From Planctomycetota bacterium (lineage in GTDB: Bacteria; Planctomycetota; PLA2; JAEUHO01): DNA of 7,608 nt. Shown in pieces: positions 1-5,874 of this stretch. Where the stretch lies: contig JAHEIK010000172.1 of the NCBI GenBank assembly GCA_024639415.1, positions 1 to 7,608 on the forward strand. Direction: 5' to 3'. The position numbers and the translations under genes were made by a program. Below the pieces are notes generated by a model that made no database searches, was not told the DNA's origin, and was given only the letters and a program-made list of their open reading frames with translations. Every line of letters starts with the position of its first letter. Within the stretch, counting starts at the first letter, position 1.

Positions 1-374
1 TTTTGGAGACGGCCCTGCGCGTACTGGGTGAGGGCGGGACGATCACGCTGCTGCACGTCGTGGAGTGGCTGCCCCAGGTGACCGAGGGCACGTTCGGGAT
101 CTACCCGCACCGCAAGGACATCGAGAAGATCAAGGATCTCTCGCGCGCGAAGCTGCACGAGAAGGTGCGTAAGCACGAGCCCGCGAACCTCGAGGCTCTC
201 GTACGCGAGGGCAAGGCAGCGCAGGTCATCCTCGAGACCGTGGGCGAGCTCGAGCCCGACCTGGTCGTGCTCGGCACCCACGGTCGCAGCAAGCTGGACC
301 ACCTGCTGATCGGTAGCGTCACGGAGCGCGTGATTCGCCACGCTCCGTGTGAGGTGCTTACTGTCCGCTTCTAG
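1..374 (+). CDS. Universal stress protein (UspA family), 5' partial
   Basis: C-terminal 123 residues of a UspA-fold protein; the reading frame is open at the left edge. The TTG at position 3 is probably an internal leucine, since the visible part starts just before the second strand (TITLLHVVEW) and the usual N-terminal strand with its conserved Asp is missing. Near the end sits the nucleotide-binding signature G-2x-G-9x-G-S (GTHG at visible residues 91-94, GS at 104-105), preceded by the strand DLVVLGTHG and followed by the family-typical tail RHAPCEVLTVRF. Intact signature residues imply the ATP-binding subgroup of UspA proteins, which act in the cytoplasm in survival under stress; the specific role cannot be read from sequence. 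The stop is TAG at 372-374. A GC-rich hairpin follows ten bases later. No downstream gene appears co-transcribed with it. Confidence 0.9.
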   Translation, partial: LETALRVLGEGGTITLLHVVEWLPQVTEGTFGIYPHRKDIEKIKDLSRAKLHEKVRKHEPANLEALVREGKAAQVILETVGELEPDLVVLGTHGRSKLDHLLIGSVTERVIRHAPCEVLTVRF

Positions 375-383
375 TGCGGCTGC

Positions 384-411
384 GCCCGGCGATCCTCTCG
401 CTGCGCCGGGC
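384..411 (+). terminator. GC-rich hairpin just after the usp stop
   Basis: GCCCGGCG (384-391) pairs perfectly with CGCCGGGC (404-411) across a 12-base loop, starting ten bases after the stress-protein stop codon. Its position suits 3'-end formation of that mRNA. There is no T-tract after it on the plus strand, so it is not a textbook intrinsic terminator. Confidence 0.35.
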
Positions 412-485
412 TCGCGACGGTGTGCTCTCGTGCAGCGTGTGTGGGACCAGGGCTGCGCGCTTGACGGTGATTCGGCAATCGGGGC

Positions 486-524
486 AAAAAGAAGAGGAGC
501 CGAGGCCAAGCCGGCCTCGGCTCC
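486..524 (-). terminator. Strong hairpin with a T-rich tail on the minus strand
   Basis: A perfect 12-bp stem, GGAGCCGAGGCC (496-507) with GGCCTCGGCTCC (513-524), closes a 5-base loop. On the minus strand the stem is followed directly by TCTTCTTTTT (complement of 486-495), eight T in ten, which is the layout of an intrinsic terminator for leftward transcription. On the plus strand the A-rich side comes first and no T-tract follows, so it would work less well for the stress-protein transcript. No leftward gene was found to its right, so what it terminates is unclear. The structure is directly visible; its direction of use is inferred. Confidence 0.5.
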
Positions 525-613
525 ATCCCAGGTCTCAGTCACCCTCGGACTTGCTCCGGCCGCGAAACCCAGCGGACCCACCAAGGCCACTGCGATCGGT
601 CGCGTCCTTCGCT

Positions 614-633
614 GCGGAGGCCCACACCTCCGC
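614..633. other. Short hairpin in the intergenic region
   Basis: GCGGAGG (614-620) and CCTCCGC (627-633) form a perfect 7-bp stem with the 6-base loop CCCACA. No T-tract follows on either strand. It may be a structural element of the long leader or of an unannotated transcript; no function can be assigned. Confidence 0.3.
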
Positions 634-860
634 GAATCAATCAGGAGAGGTCCGCCCTAGTACACGCCCTGTGCCGAAGCGCCCCGATTCACGAACGGAA
701 TCCCTAAGCTGCTTTGCAGGCGAGACTTATGAATAGTGCGTGGCTGCGGCTCGTGTCGCGATGTCCATCCGCCTGCACATCGTCCACGCCGGGTGTTGCG
801 ATGAAACGCCGCGCGGGAAGCGGGGGGCACCCAAGTCGGCTCCTACGATGCCCGGCCGTG

Positions 861-1826
861 ATGTTGCGCTCCACCCTCTGCCTCCTGCTCCTCCCTCTGG
901 CCAGCCTGCTGTTCGCAGTCGCGGCAGAGGCGGGCAGTGAACGCAGTTCGGACGGCCACCTGGTCCGCTGGGATGAGGGCCTGGACGCCATGGGCAAGCG
1001 CGCCGTCCGGCAGATCCCGGCCATCGACAAGCAGGTGGAGGCCGCACTCGGCTTTCCGCTACGCGGCGGTCCGGCAGAGATCGTGTTCGTCGAGGGCTTG
1101 GCCCGCATGCGGGCCGAGGCCGGTGCGCCGGTCCCTGATTGGGCGGCGGGCGTGTGTCTGGGCGGCCGCTCGCGCATCGTGCTGCGGGCCGACCTGGTTC
1201 GGGGCCGTGGGGTCCTGCGCTCCATGGTGACGACGCTGCGCCACGAGTGGGTCCATCTCGCGTGGTCCCGGCGAGCGGGCGAGAATCACCGCCGGCTGCC
1301 GCTGTGGGTCGAAGAGGGACTGGCTGAGGAGATCGGCGGCGGGATCACCGTCGACGGTGGTGTCCAGCTCGACTTCGCGGCCACGTTCGGGCGCCTCATC
1401 CCCTTCGACGAGATCGCGCGGGCCTGGCCGTCCGCAGCAGGCCGGGCGGCTCTCGCGTACCGGCAGGGACGCAGCTTCGTCCGCTTCTTCCGCGACGAGA
1501 GCGGCTGGGATCATGTGCAGAAGATCCTCGCCTCGCTCGCCGATGGCGGCGGGGTCCGCGAGGGACCGGCCGCGGGGACGCCTTTCCAGGAGTTGGTGCA
1601 GCAGTACAGCGGGCTCCCGCTCAGCCACTGGACCGCGCTGTGGCGTGTGCAGACGGAAGAGGAGGCGGACCCCTGGGTGCAGCTGCTGCTGCGCGACTTC
1701 ATGGGCACGGTCTTCTTCCTGATCGCCTTCATGGCCCTCCTCGCGTTCTGGTTCATGCGGCGCCGTCGCAAGCGCCAGATCGCCGCCCTACCCGACTACC
1801 CCCTGCCCGGCCGGATGGCCGAGTAG
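861..1826 (+). CDS. Membrane-anchored HExxH metalloprotease (peptidase MA-like)
   Basis: From the ATG at 861 the protein has 321 residues. Residues 1-24 form a signal peptide (MLRS, then a Leu-rich core, then AVAAEA before Gly). The zinc motif HEWVH is at 128-132 (His128 and His132 as ligands, Glu129 as catalytic base). The downstream helix LWVEEGLAEE supplies the third ligand, most likely Glu152, 20 residues after His132, the spacing of gluzincin and 'peptidase MA-like' families. A hydrophobic segment at about 281-299 followed by RRRRKR gives a single C-terminal anchor with a cytoplasmic tail, placing the catalytic domain outside the inner membrane. Substrate unknown. Upstream in-frame starts exist (ATG 801, ATG 729, TTG 714); 861 was chosen because it yields a compact signal peptide and codon bias improves there, although none of the starts has a strong ribosome-binding site. 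A 24-bp tandem repeat covers the stop. Family assignment rests on motif and topology, not a search. Confidence 0.82.
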   Translation: MLRSTLCLLLLPLASLLFAVAAEAGSERSSDGHLVRWDEGLDAMGKRAVRQIPAIDKQVEAALGFPLRGGPAEIVFVEGLARMRAEAGAPVPDWAAGVCLGGRSRIVLRADLVRGRGVLRSMVTTLRHEWVHLAWSRRAGENHRRLPLWVEEGLAEEIGGGITVDGGVQLDFAATFGRLIPFDEIARAWPSAAGRAALAYRQGRSFVRFFRDESGWDHVQKILASLADGGGVREGPAAGTPFQELVQQYSGLPLSHWTALWRVQTEEEADPWVQLLLRDFMGTVFFLIAFMALLAFWFMRRRRKRQIAALPDYPLPGRMAE

Positions 1827-1850
1827 CTGCCCGGCCGGATGGCCGAGTAG
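1803..1850 (+). repeat. Exact 24-bp tandem duplication spanning the stop codon
   Basis: The unit at 1803-1826 encodes LPGRMAE plus the TAG stop of the metalloprotease and is repeated without a mismatch at 1827-1850. Because 24 is a multiple of three, the second copy stays in frame and would add Leu-Pro-Gly-Arg-Met-Ala-Glu and another TAG if the first stop were read through. A third, degenerate copy (about 18 of 24 positions by hand alignment, one base deleted) seems to follow at 1851-1873, also ending in AGTAG. Confidence 0.93.
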
Positions 1851-2148
1851 CCGCCGGGGCGGTTGGGCAGTAGAAGGCAGGGCAGGGCACGCGTCGGCGG
1901 GAAGCGTGGAGACCGGGCTGGAGGGCCGATCGCGTGCCCGCCCCTGGAAGCCCTGCAGCGAGTCGGCAGTGCGGGCGCGAACACTCGCGGGAGCCGGCTG
2001 AGGGTGTGCTGCGCAGGCTTCATGCCCGGCTCTTCGCACGGGCTGTGCCGCCGGGGCCCATGTGGAGAAATCGGTCTAACCACCGCACCTGATGGGACTT
2101 CTGATTCCACAGGCGGCCGCAGATTGTGGAAAGATGGTTAGAAGCGGG
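1851..2148. other. Convergent intergenic region
   Basis: About 300 bases between the 3' ends of the metalloprotease (+) and the sigma-54 activator (-). It includes the possible degenerate third repeat copy (1851-1873), a G-rich GGCAGGGCAGGGCA run near 1876-1890, a weak pair GCCCG (2024-2028)/CGGGC (2039-2043), and the nested inverted repeat at 2075-2142. Frames on both strands here have no recognisable protein content, and no T-tract terminator was found for either flanking gene. Confidence 0.45.
2075..2142. repeat. Nested inverted repeat downstream of the sigma-54 activator
   Basis: Outer arms TCTAACCA (2075-2082) and TGGTTAGA (2135-2142) enclose inner arms TTCCACA (2105-2111) and TGTGGAA (2125-2131), both perfect, with the palindrome GCGGCCGC in the inner loop. 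The 5' side has a 22-base spacer between arms and the 3' side only three bases, so a full cruciform would carry a large bulge. It ends seven bases from the activator's stop codon and could shape the 3' end of that mRNA; there is no T-tract. Function is unknown. Confidence 0.45.
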
Positions 2149-5100
2149 TCAGCGGGCATCGTTTCCCGACGAATCGCGACGCTCGTCCTGTGTGCATCGG
2201 TAGCGGCGCGCTCGAGCGTGGCCCGAGGTCAGGATGAGCCCTCCCTCTTCCAGTCGGCGGAGTTCACGGTTCACGGTGCGGGTCGAGACGCCGAGCCGCG
2301 TTGCGAGCTGAGGTGCGGAGCGCCAGCCGCCTCGCAGCAGGCGCAGGACGGCCTCCGCGCGGGGTGCCAGCCGCTCGGGTCTGGACGAGGCCGTCTGTCG
2401 CCGACTGGCCAGCACCTGCGAGACGATCTCGGGGCCGACGACGGCCTCGTCGCTCAAGAGTGCGGCGGCCCGAAGCACGTTGTCGAGTTCGCGCACATTG
2501 CCGGGCCAGCGATAGCGTGCCAGCACGCCCAGCGCCTCCATGCGGATGCGCCGTGGCGGGTCCATGCGTCCGAGAATGTGGCCGGCCAGGCTGGGGAGGT
2601 CATCGAGACGCTCACGCAGGGGCGGAAGGTGGATCGTGATCACGTTCACGCGGTGATAGAGGTCTTCGCGGAAGGCGCCGGCGGCGACACGCGCTTCCAG
2701 GTCCTGATTGGTCGCGGCCACGATGCGTACGTCGGCGGGTCGCTCGCGTGCACTGCCGACGGGGCGAACGGCGCGCTGCTCGAGTGCCCGCAGCAAGGCC
2801 ACCTGCATCTCGGGCGGCATGTCGCCGAGCTCATCCAGGAAGAGCGTGCCGCGATGCGCCTGCTGCATGAGACCCCGACGGTTGCGGTCTGCTCCCGTGA
2901 AGGCTCCGCGGATGTGGCCGAACAACTCCGAGTGCATCGTCTCCGCATGGATCGCCGCGCAGTTCATGGCTACGAACGGTCCACGAGCCCGCTTCGAGGC
3001 GAGGTGGACGGCGCGTGCGAGCAGTTCCTTGCCCGTGCCTGTCTCGCCTTGCAGCAGGACGGGACATGCCGCAGGTGCGACCTTCCACACCTGCTCCAGA
3101 ATGCGCTTCCAGGGTTTGGACGATCCGATCAGGCCCCGGAACTGGGGCGGCTGGGAGGCCGCCCGCGTCGTCGCGGCAGCGGCCGGAATGCTGCCCGGCT
3201 CTCCGCAGCGCTCACGCACGAAGCGCAGGACGGTGCGCACGGCTTTGATTTCCCGGGCGCGGAAGGGCGTACTCCGTTCGATGCAAGCGCGCCCTCCGCC
3301 GATCGGAAAGGAGAGCACGCCGCGCGGGCGCCGCTGTTCGGGTCGCCAGAACTCAGGGCGCCGTCGGATCTTCCGAGCGCGCACGCCTTCGGTGCGGGCA
3401 AGGCGCAGCATCGTCCAACTCGACAGCGTGTGGGTCGACTGCGGTTGGCGCGCCAAGTAGCGGCCGTCTCGCCGATGGAACAGCACTCGGGCCCCGAGCA
3501 TGCGCGCCAACTGCTTCACGACGCGCCGCTCCAGTTCGACACCGCCCACGCCTTGTCCGGCGGTGATGACCGCATCGAGCGCGTCGATCGTCTGCCGCGG
3601 CGCCGGGCGGGGGGGCTTCTTCAACTGCTGAGCGACCTCGCACAGCGTGCGGACGGGGTTGGCTCGGGCGGCGATTGGTGGTTCGAACGCGCTGAGAGTC
3701 TCGCGACACCAGTTGGCGAACTTCCCTAGGGCCGGAGACCTGACGCTCCGTCCTTGTCGTCTGCGGAGTTCGTCCAGGCGGAGATAGGCCTCCGCGGCTG
3801 AGGACAACGCGAGGGCGGCTTCCTTGGGACGTGCGCGAGCGAGACTCCAGGCCGCGAGGCTAGCGCCCACTACGACACGACGGGCCCATGGGTGTGGCCG
3901 ACCGGCGAGCCGATGCAGGCACTTGAGCTCCGCTCGATTCAGAGGTTGGCCACGCAATGCGCGGAGGCACAGGGCATCCAATGCGGGTAAGCGGGATGTC
4001 GCTGGCGGCGTCACCAAGTCCGCCGTCATGCAGTCATCCGCCAGCCACTGGGCGATCAGGAATCCCGGTGTTCCCGGGTCGCTTGTAGAGCCCGCCCCTT
4101 CTATCGGCTGTGCGCAGAGGATGCCGAATGTGAGGTGGTGCGCGGCTTCCTTGAGGCGGCGATCCGCTTCGATCTCCATGGGTGGTAGTTCTTGAAACCT
4201 GTTTGCGTACAGCGCACGCATCTGTGCGAGATGCTTCGTGCCAGGATCCGATGGCCCTTTGTTGGTTCTTCCGAGAACAAGCAGCGCGACGGCACCGTTC
4301 GGCATACGCCCACCTTGGCTTGCGGCGAGGAGTCGTGTTGCCAGTCGTGCGTTCCTCTGCGCAAGTAGTCCCGCGCTGCGGAGGGACCAGACCATGTGGC
4401 CGAGGTAGTGCCTCTGCGATCTCTCAAGCCCGGAGCAGATGGCGGAGCGGAGAGGGCGAACGAGTGCGCGGAAGTCCGCACGAGATCCAGTGTGCCACTC
4501 GATGCCGCGCCTGAGTGTTCGGGCAACAGCCGCGACTTGCGACGCGCCTACCGCCCGTGCGCGGGATTCTGATTCGCGGAGCGCGAGGAGTCTCTCTGTG
4601 TCGCTTCGCTGATGACGAAGGCAGTCCTGGGCGGCGATCACGGCGAGTGCGAGAAGTCCGTACGCGCGTGTAGTGCCCTGCGGAAGCGCGCGAACAGCTA
4701 TGACTGCGTCATCGGGTACGACATCTCTGCCGGTCAGGGCGCGTCCAATCGAGTCTGCCGCCGAGGCCAGGCCCGGCTCGGCGCGGCCGACTACAGATGC
4801 CAGGCAAGATGCCAACGCGCGGGCAGCCTTGGTCTCCTGGGAACCTCGCGGGGAGTGACTGAGCAAGCGCCGCATCACCGCGGGCGCGAGCCGTGTCCCG
4901 GCTCGCTCGAGGGCCCGCTTCATGACTTGGAAGGCGCGCACGCGCTGGCCCTGCTCGAGCAGTCTTCGTGAGTTCCCTGGCCGACCAGGCGGGCCCTCAA
5001 GCTTCTGTCTGGCGGCCGCCCGAAGCAGGTGACGCGCACGTTTGGTTGGGTCGCACACAAGCATCAGGGCGCCCAGAAGCATCACGTGCCTACGCCGCCT

Positions 5101-5319
5101 CGGATCGAACTCGATAGCTACGATCGTCGGAAGAGACCGCTCACACGCTGCGGCTCTCAGGAGCTCGAGGGTCAGCTGAGTCCCCCTAGACGAGAGGTCT
5201 TCTGTCCTGAGTACGACTCGGGACCTCTCGCCGCGAGCAACTCGAGTGGCTGCGGTGGATCGCTGAGGGCCCGGCCCAAGACGTTCTCGCAGCACCAGTA
5301 GCGGCCTATCTTTCCCCAT
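2149..5319 (-). CDS. Sigma-54 transcriptional activator, helical-repeat/GAF/AAA+/winged-helix
   Basis: A 1056-residue bacterial enhancer-binding protein. The AAA+ sigma-54 interaction domain (about 727-955) is complete: Walker A GETGTGKE (758-765), the sigma-54 contact loop GAFTGA (805-810), Walker B FLDE (827-830), Asn871 in the TNQDL sensor, arginine-finger region FREDLYHRVNV (883-893, with Arg884 and Arg890), and sensor II WPGNVREL (938-945). It should therefore hydrolyse ATP to open sigma-54 RNA polymerase complexes. Residues 575-706 look like a GAF-type ligand domain. Residues about 60-560 are Ala/Leu/Arg-rich helices resembling degenerate TPR-type repeats, a likely protein or ligand sensor. 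The C-terminus (about 983-1040) reads as a winged helix (PQLATRLGVSTRTVNRELRRLEEGGLI) rather than the Fis-type helix usual in this family. No receiver domain is present, so control is probably by ligand or protein binding. Start is ATG at 5319 with no clear ribosome-binding site. It diverges from the small exported protein across a 182-base gap. The AAA+ call is certain; the N-terminal domain names are inference. Confidence 0.93.
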   Translation of the reverse strand: MGKDRPLLVLRERLGPGPQRSTAATRVARGERSRVVLRTEDLSSRGTQLTLELLRAAACERSLPTIVAIEFDPRRRRHVMLLGALMLVCDPTKRARHLLRAAARQKLEGPPGRPGNSRRLLEQGQRVRAFQVMKRALERAGTRLAPAVMRRLLSHSPRGSQETKAARALASCLASVVGRAEPGLASAADSIGRALTGRDVVPDDAVIAVRALPQGTTRAYGLLALAVIAAQDCLRHQRSDTERLLALRESESRARAVGASQVAAVARTLRRGIEWHTGSRADFRALVRPLRSAICSGLERSQRHYLGHMVWSLRSAGLLAQRNARLATRLLAASQGGRMPNGAVALLVLGRTNKGPSDPGTKHLAQMRALYANRFQELPPMEIEADRRLKEAAHHLTFGILCAQPIEGAGSTSDPGTPGFLIAQWLADDCMTADLVTPPATSRLPALDALCLRALRGQPLNRAELKCLHRLAGRPHPWARRVVVGASLAAWSLARARPKEAALALSSAAEAYLRLDELRRRQGRSVRSPALGKFANWCRETLSAFEPPIAARANPVRTLCEVAQQLKKPPRPAPRQTIDALDAVITAGQGVGGVELERRVVKQLARMLGARVLFHRRDGRYLARQPQSTHTLSSWTMLRLARTEGVRARKIRRRPEFWRPEQRRPRGVLSFPIGGGRACIERSTPFRAREIKAVRTVLRFVRERCGEPGSIPAAAATTRAASQPPQFRGLIGSSKPWKRILEQVWKVAPAACPVLLQGETGTGKELLARAVHLASKRARGPFVAMNCAAIHAETMHSELFGHIRGAFTGADRNRRGLMQQAHRGTLFLDELGDMPPEMQVALLRALEQRAVRPVGSARERPADVRIVAATNQDLEARVAAGAFREDLYHRVNVITIHLPPLRERLDDLPSLAGHILGRMDPPRRIRMEALGVLARYRWPGNVRELDNVLRAAALLSDEAVVGPEIVSQVLASRRQTASSRPERLAPRAEAVLRLLRGGWRSAPQLATRLGVSTRTVNRELRRLEEGGLILTSGHARARRYRCTQDERRDSSGNDAR

Positions 5320-5413
5320 ACCCGCATCGTTGATTGAAGCCTGTTAGGGAGTCAATGGTCTTCTGTAGGGGCCCGTAAGGTGTCTCTGGCGTTCATATTC
5401 GTGGACGCTCGTG

Positions 5414-5441
5414 TTGATTTGCTTGAGCAGATGTTTAGGAT
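5414..5441 (+). promoter_or_regulatory. Candidate sigma-70-type promoter for the exported protein
   Basis: TTGATT (5414-5419) and TAGGAT (5436-5441) are separated by 16 bases, each matching four of six consensus positions, and lie about 60 bases before the ATG at 5502. The elements overlap the inverted repeats described for this gap, so a repressor or activator bound there would affect it. The match is modest and unsupported by other evidence. Confidence 0.3.
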
Positions 5442-5463
5442 TATCAACATCCTGAGAAGGGGG

Positions 5464-5482
5464 AGCGCCTGAGGGAGGCGCT
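5464..5482 (+). promoter_or_regulatory. Leader hairpin ahead of the ribosome-binding site
   Basis: AGCGCCT (5464-5470) and AGGCGCT (5476-5482) form a perfect 7-bp stem around the loop GAGGG. It would lie in the 5' untranslated leader six bases before the Shine-Dalgarno sequence, so it could stabilise the mRNA or tune ribosome access. The purine loop itself resembles an anti-anti-Shine-Dalgarno element, but that reading is speculative. Confidence 0.4.
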
Positions 5483-5487
5483 TCTGC

Positions 5488-5492
5488 GGAGA
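5488..5492 (+). promoter_or_regulatory. Ribosome-binding site for the exported protein
   Basis: GGAGA ends nine bases before the ATG at 5502, a good Shine-Dalgarno match and spacing. It is the clearest ribosome-binding site in the window and fixes the start of the small exported protein. Confidence 0.65.
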
Positions 5493-5501
5493 CCACCTGC
5501 G

Positions 5502-5849
5502 ATGCGCAAGATTCTCGCTTTGACACTCATCCTGGGGATGGCCGTCCTCGTTGGCGGCTACGCCAGCGCTACCGGCGGCAACGAACTCGATCCGGCCGAC
5601 GCAACCATCAGCGGCGTGAAGTACGACTGGTGGGGGAGCGAAGGCGAACTCTCCATCGTGGGGGCGCCGGGCTCCCACTATGCGGTCTTCGACAGCATGG
5701 GGCACGCCATTGCGGGCGGCATGCTCGAGACGCAGCACGTGAGCTTCATCGCCGGCAACAGTGGTACAGGACCCGACGGCGTTGTCGTCTTCGTCCTCGT
5801 GGATGACGAGGTCGTAGCTGTAACGGATCCGGACTGGAACTGGGACTAG
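5502..5849 (+). CDS. Small acidic exported protein of unknown function
   Basis: 115 residues, not recognised as a known family. Residues 1-23 form a classical Sec signal peptide: MRK, a hydrophobic core (ILALTLILGMAVLVGGY), and a cleavage site ASA before Thr24. There is no lipobox cysteine and no later membrane segment, so the product should be released to the periplasm or outside. The mature part of about 92 residues is strikingly acidic (by hand count 15 Asp/Glu, one Lys, no Arg, no Cys), rich in Gly and Val, with alternating hydrophobic stretches (HVSFIAG, VVVFVLVDDEVVAV) suggesting beta strands, and ends DPDWNWD. A GGAGA site and ATG fix the start. It is divergent from the sigma-54 activator and convergent with the histidine kinase, 16 bases from the latter's stop. 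It could be a binding protein, signal or surface-associated factor; none can be chosen from sequence. Confidence 0.83.
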   Translation: MRKILALTLILGMAVLVGGYASATGGNELDPADATISGVKYDWWGSEGELSIVGAPGSHYAVFDSMGHAIAGGMLETQHVSFIAGNSGTGPDGVVVFVLVDDEVVAVTDPDWNWD

Positions 5850-5859
5850 CTCACAGCTT

Positions 5860-5874
5860 GGCTCATCACGAGCC
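5860..5874. terminator. Small hairpin at the convergent gene junction
   Basis: GGCTC (5860-5864) and GAGCC (5870-5874) form a 5-bp stem over the loop ATCAC, which contains the kinase stop codon on the minus strand. It is placed where both convergent transcripts end, but it is short and has no T-tract, so it is only a weak terminator candidate. Confidence 0.2.

Larger units (their letters stand above)
375..860. other. Non-coding region between usp and the metalloprotease
   Basis: Nearly 490 bases without a convincing gene. It holds the three hairpins listed separately (384-411, 486-524, 614-633). The metalloprotease frame is open back to a TTG at 714 with an ATG at 729 and another at 801, but the 729-860 part has weaker third-position GC preference than the gene proper and gives an atypically long leader, so I treat it as untranslated. 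A plus-strand frame at 374-736 contains a CxxC pair but is otherwise Arg/Pro/Ser-rich and looks like a GC artefact. No convincing promoter was found. Confidence 0.5.
5320..5501. promoter_or_regulatory. Divergent control region between the activator and the exported protein
   Basis: A 182-base gap between two divergent start codons, notably richer in A and T around 5411-5450 than the flanks. GTTGAT occurs three times: 5329-5334 and 5413-5418 in direct orientation and inverted as ATCAAC at 5443-5448. The 5412-5418/5443-5449 pair (TGTTGAT/ATCAACA) has 7-base arms and overlaps a second palindrome, GATGTT (5430-5435)/AACATC (5446-5451). This looks like a binding-site cluster for a dimeric regulator, plausibly the adjacent activator; that link is inference. 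Confidence 0.45.

Noticed and set aside
374..736. Plus-strand frame containing CSVCG, which resembles a zinc-ribbon half
   Set aside because: Only one CxxC pair, the rest is Arg/Pro/Ser-rich low-information sequence crossing two hairpins, with no ribosome-binding site.
714..860. N-terminal extension of the metalloprotease from TTG 714, ATG 729 or ATG 801
   Set aside because: The frame is open, but the extension buries the signal peptide behind up to 49 residues, has weaker codon bias, and no start has a strong ribosome-binding site. The ATG at 801 remains a fair alternative.
1059..1628. 189-residue minus-strand open frame
   Set aside because: Opposite the metalloprotease zinc-binding region; composition is that of a mirror frame and no motif is present.
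2092..3729. 545-residue plus-strand open frame
   Set aside because: It lies opposite the AAA+ and GAF-like domains of the minus-strand activator, whose motifs are unmistakable; the plus frame has no recognisable domain and is a typical GC-rich antisense shadow.
5387..5402. Possible sigma-54 promoter (TGGC at 5387-5390, TT at 5398-5399)
   Set aside because: The spacing fits, but the nearly invariant GC of the -12 element is CG here, and the -24 element matches only at TGGC. Not enough to call.
5352..5738. 128-residue minus-strand frame over the divergent gap and exported protein gene
   Set aside because: It overlaps the well-supported signal-peptide gene and its ribosome-binding site and has no recognisable features.
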